Source of the DNA: Hemerocallis citrina
Taxonomy: Eukaryota; Streptophyta; Magnoliopsida; Asparagales; Asphodelaceae
Reading direction: 5' to 3'
Assembly: GCA_017893485.1 (NCBI GenBank)
Contig: CM030363.1
Location: forward strand, 85,639,730 to 85,703,729
Length of the DNA stretch: 64,000 bases
The notes under the pieces are model-generated. The model made no database searches. It was not told where the DNA came from and worked only from the letters and a program-made list of their open reading frames with translations. Within the stretch, counting starts at the first letter, position 1. The number at the start of each line of letters is the position of its first letter. A program made the translations under genes and the position numbers. This document shows positions 11,466-20,852 of the stretch, in pieces.

Positions 11466-12585
11466 CTGCCACACCTCCTTCAGCGGTTTCAGCATTTGCA
11501 GCAGTCAAATTGAAAGCTTGACCTCTCCTCGAAACAGCGATCCTCTGACCGACAATCTGGCATTGAGGAGGAAGCGGTGGCCTAACTGGACCACGAGCTG
11601 GAGCTGCCTGCTGAACAGAACTCCTGGCTGGAAGCGCCAACTGCTGCAGCGGCTGTGGACAATCTCGCACTATATGATCAGTAGAGCCACACCTAAAGCA
11701 TTGGTGAGAGACACGAAAATAGTTCTTGCGCTCATGCCTACACACCTGGCAGAAGTCGCAAAAACCACCCCTCGGGAACCCAGCAGAAGGGTACGGAGCT
11801 GTCCTGACTGGATGGGTTGGGACAGGCCTCCGAACAGGACCACCAAAAGACCTAGCAGCAGAATGCGGAACAGTGCACGAAGAAGGAACCAAGCCACCAC
11901 GAGCTTACTCCTGAGTCGTGCTGCTTTAAGAGCTTCAGCATAAGTACGGAGACGAAGAGAGACCAGATGCCTCTTGATATTCTGCTTAAGCTCATTTGTG
12001 AATCTACGAGCCCTATCCTCTTCGGTTACCACAAGAACGGCAGCGAAGCAGCTAAGCCTCGTAAACTCGGCTACATACTCTTCCACTGACCTGGAGCCCT
12101 GTTTTAGGGCCAGAAATTATTGTTCTATCTCAACTCGAGTACTACTGGGGAAGAACTTCTCCAAGAATCCCCGAGTAAAAGTAGCCCAAGCAATAGGCCT
12201 CTCAAGACACTCGGACTCAGCCATCCACCAGATATGAGCCAAATCCACCAGCTGGATGGAAACAACGTCCACCCGATCAGCCTCGGCAACACGAGTTGCC
12301 AACAACAAGCACTCAATCCGGATCAACCACTGTTCAGCCTCCAAGGGCGTTTCAGTACCGAAAAAATGGTCGGGATACAGCCTCATAAAATCTGTAACTC
12401 TCCCTGGGTGAGGCGGAAGATTTGCCTGCACAGGCACAACAGGAGGCGGAACCCGGGTAGCTTCAAGAGCAGCCATCACAAGATCACTATGGTTTTGCTG
12501 CTGATTAATCAGCCTGCTCAAGCACAGTAGTGACAGCCTCAATCGGATCAACCTGCGGCTGAGAAGTAGAATCTCTGCGAGCCAT
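11466..12585 (-). pseudogene. Element B gag polyprotein (broken)
   Basis: The start is the ATG at 12583-12585 (MARRDSTSQPQV), just inside the leader. The middle has FLEKFFPSS and VEEYVAEFTRLS, typical retrotransposon Gag, and the C-terminal part has a zinc knuckle CFRCGSTDHIVRDC. Gag forms the virus-like particle and binds the genomic RNA. Lesions: a frameshift near 12510, a TAA near 12110 (CAA to TAA) and a frameshift near 11900. Confidence 0.82.
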
Positions 12586-12759
12586 AGTCTGCACAAAACC
12601 AAAAACAATTAGCGTCCAGAATCTGCGTTGGTATAAATTTTATTTATGTATGCATGGTTGGTGAAATGTTGTGCAGATCCCAGTTTGAGCCAAGCTAGTC
12701 TAATATATTAGGCAACTAATACATTAGCCAAACCTGGGCTCTGGTACTACTAAAAATCC
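12586..12759 (-). other. Leader of element B
   Basis: Untranslated stretch between the PBS and the gag ATG. No other feature seen. Confidence 0.6.
12737..12749 (-). promoter_or_regulatory. Primer binding site of element B, initiator tRNA-Met type
   Basis: The minus strand reads TAGTACCAGAGCC, 11 of 13 matches to TGGTATCAGAGCC, the complement of the initiator tRNA-Met 3' end. It lies ten bases downstream of the 5' LTR end. Confidence 0.7.
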
Positions 12760-13038
12760 TATCACGCCCCGCTTCCCAAAAAGAATACGGAATACGGATA
12801 CGTAACAAAAGCCCAGCAAATAATTTTCATCATCCATAAGCTGTTCAAGAATCTTTGCAACACATCACAGAAATAATCAGAGTCGGAAGCTAGGAAAATA
12901 TCAACCATTATGCATAACTGAAACAAGATACCCACAGAAATATCCAATAAATCAAATACACTTTTATTCAAGTTCAAGCAACAATAATAAAAATAATAAA
13001 GCAGAATCTCCAGCACTAATACATCATCTCGCCAATAC
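12760..13038 (-). repeat. Remnant of the 5' LTR of element B
   Basis: It matches the last part of the 3' LTR (4434-4795) with an internal deletion of about 90 bp. It stops exactly where element A's LTR starts at 13039, at the same point as GCCAATAC|CATCTGG in the intact copy. Confidence 0.85.
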
Positions 13039-15880
13039 TATAGCGCCCCGAATTTCTAATATGATATCTTAGAAAATACGTGCCACATTCCCAGTGATCC
13101 ACTTCAATGCAATATTAAACATAACCAACACCACTAAAAATTTTCAAACATTTATTACAACAAATCATTTTCAATACACAGCGGAATTCAAAACAAACTC
13201 AACTCAATATTTTCTTTTCATTTACATCTCAAATTATCTCCAAATGCTATTACAAATTTTACACAATCTCTTATGAGTCAATTATATCTCAAAACCAACT
13301 TAAGCATTCCATCTCCAACTCTAAGCAACTACCTGCAACAAGTGAGGCTAGAGATGATCCCTAACCCCCAAACTAAAGGGGTCAGCCATAAATGGTGTGA
13401 GAAATATAAAAATAAACAAATATCATAAAAGATCATACCTCATAAATTCTTAATCAACAGGTACTAAATAGGAATATGGGAAATACGAAATGACAGTAAC
13501 ATAAAACATCAAGTGATACTAAGCTAAGTGTCATGTGTGGAAAACACGAAAACCACATGCATAAAACCAAGCCAAGAAAACACAAGTTCTATATGCAGAC
13601 TCTCTAATGCATACTTGTCGAAGTCTATGCATCCCATTCTACATAGGTTCGGCGTAAGCCCTTAACGTCTTCACTTCATAGGATTCAATCCCCGCGTTAT
13701 GAACTAATCCTAACACGATGACTACTACGAGATAAAGATAAACCATGGATAGTATCTCATGCCCGATAATTCCGGAGATGGACCCACATCCAAGATATTT
13801 CACTTGAATAATTCCGGAGATCATCCCACACCGAAACATTGACACGTCACCACAATATACCACATGTGCTTCACCTCGACTCCGATAATTCCGGAGATCA
13901 ATCCCACACCACAAATAGTTACCGTGATAATTTCGGAGATTGTCCCACACCACAAGACTGTGATAATTTCGGAGACATATCCCACACCACCAATAATCTA
14001 CTGTGATAATTCCAGAGATTAAATCCCACACCGAAAGCCATACTGAGGTTCTTGACTCACGTTCCCGTTCATCATATCACCACTAGTGCCTGTTCTTATC
14101 ATTTTGGGTTAATGGTTTACTCAACGAATCTCCTAGAGTGATATACCCTACTGGCCTAAATTCAAACTCAATAACTGAAATGCCTCAGTGGGCCTCAACT
14201 AATACTCAACACCGGTATACTAGGGTCACACACCTCTAGAGACTCAAACTCAAAAGTCTAAACTAAAGTTCCACTAAATAAGTGGCTCAACTAAAAGACT
14301 CAAACTTAATACTTAACTGAATATCTCAAAGTCAAATGCTTAATCAAATACTGAACTGAATGTCAAGTATAGACTGAATTATCTGAAGAACCAATCATTC
14401 GAAATAGCACTAAAGTTCACAAAGATCCTTCAGTACCAGTCGACTCATACTAATGATAAGTCGACTGACCAGAGGACAAAATTTTCCAAAATTTACAAAA
14501 ATAAACTAAGTCTCATAACAGTCGACTTACAAGAGGGTCAGTCGACTTACCCGAGGTAATTTCCAATAATCTTCTCAAAAATATTCTAAGTATATAAGTC
14601 GACTTAAAGGAGTCATAGGTCGACTGTCCAGAAAGGACTAATAAATTTTACAAATTAATATTCCTCAGTGGACCAGTCGACTGCCTACTGGCTAGGTCTA
14701 CTGTCCAGAACAACTTTTTCAAAGATTCTAAAGCGAAGTGTCAGGCTCGTGCTAGTCGACTGTCGGCCTACAGATTTCAAAATTAGGTCTGATTACAAAA
14801 TCGAATTCTGAAGCTTTCTAATGATCAATGTTATGAAAATAGTTCGTATTCAGGAAAATAATAAATCTCAACGAATCTTCATCAGGTATATGTATATATA
14901 TCACTCAAACATCAATATGTCAAGATCTACGTTCTCATGTTCTAAATCACAAATCCTTTCTTTAAGGTTTTACAAAATCTAACTCTCTTTCATAATTCTA
15001 AATCAAAATCTGATTTATAGATCTAATGTCCAGATGTTCATACTCAAATCTCAACATGCTTTAGTAAACAATTTTAATAATAAAGATCTACTATTTCATT
15101 CTCAATTATTCACATGATTCCTACCTCAATACAATATCTATATTGTTCACATCATCCAATCATTTCATCATGATACTTGCACACATAGATCAATCAACAA
15201 GACGAATTATAATATTCACAAAGTCGAACAAACAAACAAGATCACTCACATGAATCAAACAACAAAACAATTTTTATCTCTCACCTTAGAATTTGAGAAA
15301 AGTCCACGAAAAGAATCATCCTTTTGCTAGATCCAAAGGTTCCTTGCTCCACCGAAATAAATCTCCCAAAATTCAGTATTTTATCAGCAATGACGGCTGG
15401 GGGGAAAATCTCTTATATATGCCGGATTGATAATTAGGGTTTTACCCGCAACTTTGCAAAACAACCATTTCCAAAATACAATTTACATATATAGATCGTT
15501 CTTTGGAATTTCCATCAAAACTCATTCAAATTAGGATTTATAAGAAAATATACATTCTAAATCTCAATTAATACTATTCAAAATGTCCAGAAATCACATT
15601 TTGCACTTAAACCCCTAAAAATGTCAAATTTACAAAAAGGTCCTTCTTTTCTCAAAAATTGCAAATAGTTCTAATTAATTTCAGAAAAATCTGGAAAAAT
15701 AATAAATGAATCACAAATATTAAATAATGATTTTCCATGAATAGAACTAAATTTTTCAACTTCTCAAAAAGTATTTGCACGTGTTCAAAGGATAAATTTT
15801 TCTGAAAATGTTCATTAAATCTCCAAAAATAAATTCATTTTCAAATATAAAAATAATATTTGAAAATACGGGGTTCTACA
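13039..15880 (-). repeat. 3' LTR of element A (2,842 bp)
   Basis: Minus strand begins TGTAGAACCCCG at 15880 and ends CGGGGCGCTATA at 13039, where the usual TGTA start on the plus strand has become TATA. It contains the GTCGAC pair array (about 14439-14760) and the CCGGAATTATC repeats (about 13740-14030). A TATA-like TATATAAGAG lies at about 15411-15420 on the minus strand. Confidence 0.92.
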
Positions 15881-15893
15881 TCACTCCCTCCTT
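15881..15893 (-). promoter_or_regulatory. Polypurine tract of element A
   Basis: The minus strand reads AAGGAGGGAGTGA directly before the TGTAGAACC start of the 3' LTR, the expected place for plus-strand DNA priming. Confidence 0.8.
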
Positions 15894-16156
15894 AGAAGAG
15901 TTCTGTCCTCATAACTACTACTAATGAGTCCAAACAACATATCATCACAAGAAATAATATCTCATAAATAGAACATAGTCCAAACAATATATCAACAAAG
16001 AAATCAACATCTCATAATGGAAACATAGTTCAAACAATTGCATATGACAATTCAATCAAAATAGAAGGAATACAATTCAAATCAAAGTATTATCATTCAA
16101 AGAATTACAATCACACAAAAGAAATACACTCATGCAAAAAGTTCAGGAAAATCCTT
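15894..16156 (-). other. 3' untranslated stretch of element A
   Basis: AT-rich sequence between the integrase stop and the PPT. The original stop probably lay about ten codons past the present one at 16157. Nothing else seen. Confidence 0.6.
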
Positions 16157-17764
16157 CTACGTGCAATCCTCAGGCTCCCAAGTAGCCTCCTCAAACTGCT
16201 GATTCCTCCACAACACCTTGACCATAGGTATCACCTTGCGCCTGAGAACTTTCTCCCTACGATCAACGATCTCAACAGGCCGTTCCTTGTAACTCAAGTT
16301 CACTTGTAAATCTTCAGGAATCTCTACCAACTGATGATTCTGATCTGGCACATACTTCCTCAACAATGACACGTGGAATACATCATGCACTTGTGCCAAC
16401 TCCTCTGGAAGCTTCAATCTATATGCTGTCTTGCCAATCCGCTCCATGATCCTGTATGGACCAATATACCTTGGCGCCAACTTGCCTCCCTTACCAAACC
16501 TGATCACTCCCTTGGTCGGAGAAACCTTGAGGAAAATCACATCCCCAACCTCAAACTCCAAGTCTCTTCGTCGTGTATCAGCATAACTCTTCTGCCGACT
16601 CTGAGCCTCAACCAATCTCTTGCGAATCAGCTCAATCTGCTCTGATGTCTGCTGTACGATCTCGGGACCATACATTTGCCTCTCGCCAATCTCATACCAA
16701 CAAACAGGTGTCCTGCACCTCCGCCCGTACAAAGCCTCATACGGTGCCATCCCAATACTCGCATGGTAACTGTTGTTATAAGAAAACTCAACCAATGCCA
16801 AGTATCTTTTCCAACTACCACCGAAATCCATAACACAAGCCCTCAACATATCTTCCAGCACTCGATTCACCCTCTCAGTCTGACCATAGGTCTGTGGATG
16901 AAAAGCTGTACTGAAATCAGTTCTGGTGCCCAAAGCTGCTTGTAGGCTCTTCCAAAACCTTGAAGTAAACCTTGCATCTCTGTCGGATACAATCGACACA
17001 GGAACTCCATGAAGTCTCACAATTTTCCCAATGTACAACTCAGCCAATTTCTCCATCGACCAAGTAATCTTCATGGCTAGAAAGTGAGCCGACTTAGTCA
17101 AACGGTCCACAACAACCCAAATCGAGTCATTGCCCTTCGAACTCCTCAGCAAACCTGTGATGAAATCCATACTGATATTCTCCCACTTCCACTCCGGAAT
17201 GGGTAACGGCTGTAACAAATCTCCAGGTCTCTGGTTTTCTGCTTTGATCTGCTGACAAGTCAGACACCTTGCCACAAAATCTGCTACATCCCGCTTCATA
17301 CCAGACCACCAAATGTGCTGTTTGATGTCCCTATACATCTTCGTGCCTCCTGAATGAACTGACAACACGGTACTGTGTGCTTCCTGTAAGATACTCTCTC
17401 TCAAATCTGCATTATCTGGAACACACAACCTCTCACCCAACCAAAGAACTCCATCTTGGACACGAAACTCTGGTAGCTTGCCTTCAGAAACCTGTTGCAA
17501 CATCTTCTGAATCTCTGAGTCTGATTTCTGACCTTTCACAATCCTCTCTCTCAAGGACGGCTGCAGCCATAACTGAGCCAAAGATGCCCCTAAACCTTGC
17601 AGTACCACCTCGATACCTGCCAAATCGATCTCTGCTGCCAACTCACTGCGAGTAGTGATCAAACTTGATAAACTACTCTTCCTGCTAAGTCCATCAGCCA
17701 CCATATTCGCCTTGCCCGGATGATACTTGATCTCGGGACGAATGTCTTCCAATACCTCCAACAA
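16157..17764 (-). CDS. Element A RNase H end, integrase and chromodomain-like tail
   Basis: A 535-codon open stretch. It starts at the RNase H/INT junction (KYHPGKANMVADGLSRK). The zinc-binding HHCC module has HSGGTKMYRDI and CLTCQQIK. The core has MDFITGLL, IVSDRDARF and GQTERVNRV, so all three catalytic acidic residues are present. Then come the GPF/Y-type YIGPYRIM, VHDVFHVSLLRKYV and a chromodomain-like end with VKVLWRN and ATWEPED. A TAG cuts the last ten or so residues before KDFPELFA. Of the coding parts of element A this is the best preserved. Confidence 0.9.
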   Translation of the reverse strand: MLEVLEDIRPEIKYHPGKANMVADGLSRKSSLSSLITTRSELAAEIDLAGIEVVLQGLGASLAQLWLQPSLRERIVKGQKSDSEIQKMLQQVSEGKLPEFRVQDGVLWLGERLCVPDNADLRESILQEAHSTVLSVHSGGTKMYRDIKQHIWWSGMKRDVADFVARCLTCQQIKAENQRPGDLLQPLPIPEWKWENISMDFITGLLRSSKGNDSIWVVVDRLTKSAHFLAMKITWSMEKLAELYIGKIVRLHGVPVSIVSDRDARFTSRFWKSLQAALGTRTDFSTAFHPQTYGQTERVNRVLEDMLRACVMDFGGSWKRYLALVEFSYNNSYHASIGMAPYEALYGRRCRTPVCWYEIGERQMYGPEIVQQTSEQIELIRKRLVEAQSRQKSYADTRRRDLEFEVGDVIFLKVSPTKGVIRFGKGGKLAPRYIGPYRIMERIGKTAYRLKLPEELAQVHDVFHVSLLRKYVPDQNHQLVEIPEDLQVNLSYKERPVEIVDRREKVLRRKVIPMVKVLWRNQQFEEATWEPEDCT

Positions 17765-17827
17765 CCTTCTCTGCCGAAGATTTAGATCCTTCTACTGATA
17801 AATGTACTTCAGGCTCTTGTGGTCAGC

Positions 17828-18598
17828 TTATATATTAACCTTCTCACCATAAACATAATGCCTCCACAGCTTCAAGGAATAAATGATAGCGGCTAGCTCC
17901 AAATCATGCGTCGGGTAATTCCTCTCATGCGGACGCAATTGCCTCGAACCATAAGCAATAACCTTGCCTTCTTGCATCAAGACACATCCCAAACCTCTAA
18001 GAGATGCTTCACTGTAGATATCATAATCCTTCCCTGCTTGCGGCAAAGCTAAGATAGGTGCAGTAGTCAACCTTTCCTTTAATTCAAGGAAACTCTTCTC
18101 GCACTTATCTGTCCACACAAATGCCACATTCTTCCGGGTCAAACCTGTCAAAGGGACTGTAATCTGAGAATAACCCTGGATAAATCTCCTGTAGTAACCA
18201 GCTAAACCCAAGAAACTCTTGACTTCCTTCACAGACGTCGGCCTGGGCCAATCCTTCACTGCTTCAACTTTCTGAGGATCAGTAGCTACTCCCTCCTTAG
18301 AAAGAATATGACCAAGGAAAGCTACCTCAAACTTCCAAAACTCACATTTCGACAACTTGGCATACAAGCAATGCTCCTGCAATTTCTGTAACACCACTGT
18401 CAAGTGCATAGAATGCTCCTCCTCCGACTTTGAATACACCAAAATATCATCGATGAATACTACCACGAAGGAGTCGATAAATGGCCTCAAAACCCGATTC
18501 ATCATATCCATGAAAACTGCTGGCGCATTCGTCAACCCGAATGGCATTACCAGAAACTCATAGAGCCCATGACGAGTCCTGAAAGCTGTCTTACTCAC
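17828..18598 (-). pseudogene. Element A reverse transcriptase C-half and RNase H (broken)
   Basis: It begins [20 protein letters not shown] and holds the FIDDILVYS catalytic motif, then the thumb and connection ([12 protein letters not shown]). RNase H begins at [10 protein letters not shown]: the first catalytic Asp of the usual DAS motif reads Glu. The frame differs from the upstream RT half because of a one-base loss near 18629, inside the motif DLRSGYHQ. It ends at TAA 17828-17830; a further TAG lies at 17792-17794 in the same frame. Confidence 0.87.
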
Positions 18599-19442
18599 AT
18601 CTTCCTCCTTGACTCGAACCTGATGATACCCGACCTCAAGTCAATCTTCGAAAATACAGCTGCTCCTCGAAGCCTGTCGAACAAATCATCAATCCGCGGC
18701 AACGGATACTTGTTCTGAATAGTCACCCTATTCAACTCCCGATAGTCAATGCACATCCTCATTAACCCATCCTTCTTCTTGACTAACAGTACTGGCGCTC
18801 CCCACGGAGAAGAATTCGGCCTGATAAGCCCTTTGTTCAACAGCTCCTCAATCTGCTTCTTCACTTCGTCCTGCTCTACAGGTGCCATCCTGTACGGAGC
18901 CTTGGAAATCGGCGCACTCCCGGGCTGAACATTAATGCAAAACTCTACATCTCTCTGCGGAGGTAGTTCTGGAAAATCATCCAAGAACACCTGAGGAAAA
19001 TCTCTGACGACCGGAATGCCCTTGACTTCATCTGGAATTGCCATCTTAGATACCAATGCAGTCACCTTCGGAATCTTCTTCTTCCCTTGAAAAGTCACTG
19101 CAGGTCCACCTGGTGCCTTCACCAACACCTCCTTCTGCTTGCATTCAATTGTGGCATCATATATTGCCATCTAATCAATGCCCACGATAACATCCACACC
19201 CAATACTTTCAGCTTGATCATATCAATGCCAAACAACCTTCCACCAATCTCGAAATCACAGCCCTCGTAATATCGATCCGCAATCAGCTCTTCACCTGAC
19301 GGCGTTGCCACCGACAATACCCTGTCTGGGAACAACTTCGGTTCCACACCTAAGATCTTTGCAAAACTTGGCGATACAAATGTATGCGATGAACCAGTGT
19401 CAAATAAAACCTTTGTCTTTATTCCATTAATTAAAACAACTC
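18595..19442 (-). pseudogene. Element A protease and N-half of RT (broken)
   Basis: The exon starts at 19442. Protease motif FDTGSSHTFVS keeps its catalytic Asp. At 19171-19173 a TGG has become TAG inside the motif GIDWM. RT follows with [13 protein letters not shown] and [21 protein letters not shown], up to the frameshift near 18629. The frame matches gag only if the 98-bp segment at 19443-19540 is removed. Confidence 0.85.
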
Positions 19443-19540
19443 CTTTTACAATAAGAATGATACTCAATCTTAAATTGTTCTCAAATAAAGGTTTCACTTA
19501 TTACATTGATTCAAAAATAAAATTCAAAATTCTTGCATAC
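19443..19540 (-). other. Candidate intron at the gag/protease boundary, element A
   Basis: The donor reads ACAGG|GTATGC and the acceptor TTGTAAAAG|GAGTT on the minus strand. It is 98 bp, AT-rich, and has stop codons in the gag frame (TGA at 19524-19526). Removing it joins gag (frame of 20615) exactly to the protease frame, phase 1, giving the expected V-I-Q-G continuity. Its position and phase match the candidate intron of element B. Confidence 0.7.
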
Positions 19541-20615
19541 CCTGTATTACATTTTCCGAGTTACCAGCGTCTTCCTCGGTTAATGCAAATACTCGCCCTT
19601 GCCTCTTCTGAAATTTGATCCCACCAGAACCATCCTTCTTCTGTTGTGGACAATGGGGCTGAGTATGTCCTGCCTGCCCACACTGGGAACAAACCTGCTC
19701 TGCCAACTTCGGACATGCTGACCTGTAATGTCCTGCCTCCTTGCAGTAATAACAGGTCACCCCTTGAGCTGCAGGTGCCTTCTGCACTGGATCACTGAAT
19801 TTGGCCTGCTTCGCTGGGAATCCCTTCCCACTCTGGCCTGATGCTGGCCTCTTGTTCCGGTTCCATGTATCTTGCTTCTTCTGGAACTGGTCCATATCCT
19901 CCTCAGTCATCTCTGCCCTCCTGACCAGCTTGTCGAATCTTCTGATGCCCAACGGGATCATCCTCGACCTCAAGCTTGGCCTCAAGTCCTGCTCAAATTT
20001 TTTGGCCTTCTTTGCTTCATCAACGACCAACTCTGGTGCATACCGCGAAAGTTGAGCAAATTTGGTCTCATACTCCCGCACGGTCATGCTGCCCTGCTGA
20101 AGGTTCAAGAACTCAGTCGCCTTCTTCTCCTGAACATCTAGGGGAAAGAAGCGATCTCTGAACTCCTCCAGAAAAGCTTCCCAAGTCAACTGCAGGTCTC
20201 CCAAAGCCCTTTTCACTGAATCCCACCAGACACCAGCGTCCTTCTCAAGTTGCATCGAAGCTAACTTCACCTTGCTGGCTGCAGGAGTCTCCGATACCTC
20301 GAAGATTGTCTCCATCTTCCGAATCCAATCATCTGCTGCAGTTGGATCATCTTGCCCCTCAAAGACTGGCGGCCTCATCCTCTTAAAGGATTCAATCTGC
20401 TTAATAAGATCGGCGTTCACCAATCCATATCCAGCTCCATGATTCGGCTGCGGATTTTGTTGCTGCGCTTGCTGCTGCGCCACGTTGAATGCCATCAGCG
20501 TGTTCAGCATCTGGTACACCTTGGCAAATTTAGCCTCAAGGTCGATCCCATTTCCTCGGGAACTACCAGATCAATCCTCATTGTTGCCACCATTCCTGTC
20601 CCTGGGTGCAACCAT
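19541..20615 (-). pseudogene. Element A gag with two zinc knuckles (one stop)
   Basis: Start chosen at ATG 20613-20615 (MVAPRDRNGG). A TGA at 20571-20573 (CGA to TGA) follows within 15 codons; the rest is open. The capsid-like part has FLEEFRDRFFPLDVQ and MTVREYETKFAQLSRYAP. Two CCHC knuckles follow, CYYCKEAGHYRSAC and CSQCGQAGHTQPHC. Gag packs the genomic RNA. If the downstream intron is kept, translation ends soon after, at 19524. Confidence 0.87.
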
Positions 20616-20835
20616 TTTGAATACTGCAAAACGAGGGAAAAGTTAGAGCATCACACACACAATTCAAACTCACATCAATAACCTTTGGTAAAATTTCAAT
20701 TGAATCCCAAAGGTAAAATATCATATTCAGTTCTATGTGATACTCACTCTTTAATGTCCACACCTAGGTACTCACACTCTAGTGTCCACACCTAGGTTAT
20801 TTTTATGTCATGTTTAGTATTTCTATTGAAGCGTC

Positions 20836-20847
20836 GCTCTGATACCA
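20836..20847 (-). promoter_or_regulatory. Primer binding site of element A, initiator tRNA-Met
   Basis: The minus strand reads TGGTATCAGAGC, an exact 12-base complement of the initiator tRNA-Met 3' end, five bases inside the 5' LTR end. Confidence 0.92.
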
Positions 20848-20852
20848 ATCTC

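Larger units (their letters stand above)
4434..13038 (-). mobile_element. Element B: Tekay-type Ty3/gypsy retrotransposon, 5' LTR truncated
   Basis: Minus-strand order is 5' LTR remnant (12760-13038), PBS, gag, protease, RT, RNase H, integrase, chromodomain-like tail, PPT and 3' LTR (4434-7895). The domain order RT-RNase H-INT plus the C-terminal chromodomain-like segment places it in the Ty3/gypsy chromoviruses, closest to Tekay/Del. The 5' LTR is cut after about 280 bp by the LTR of element A, so no paired TSD remains; the flank at the 3' LTR is ATTTG. Coding parts carry at least five nonsense codons and several frameshifts, so the copy is dead. Confidence 0.9.

Noticed and set aside
13639..14031. 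Minus-strand frame with repeated WDLISGII-type words (also 21571-21846)
   Set aside because: It is a translation of the 43-bp CCGGAATTATC tandem repeats inside an LTR.
19171..20519. Simple frameshift between gag and protease in element A
   Set aside because: A GT-AG segment of 98 bp explains the frame change exactly and recurs at the same place and phase in element B.
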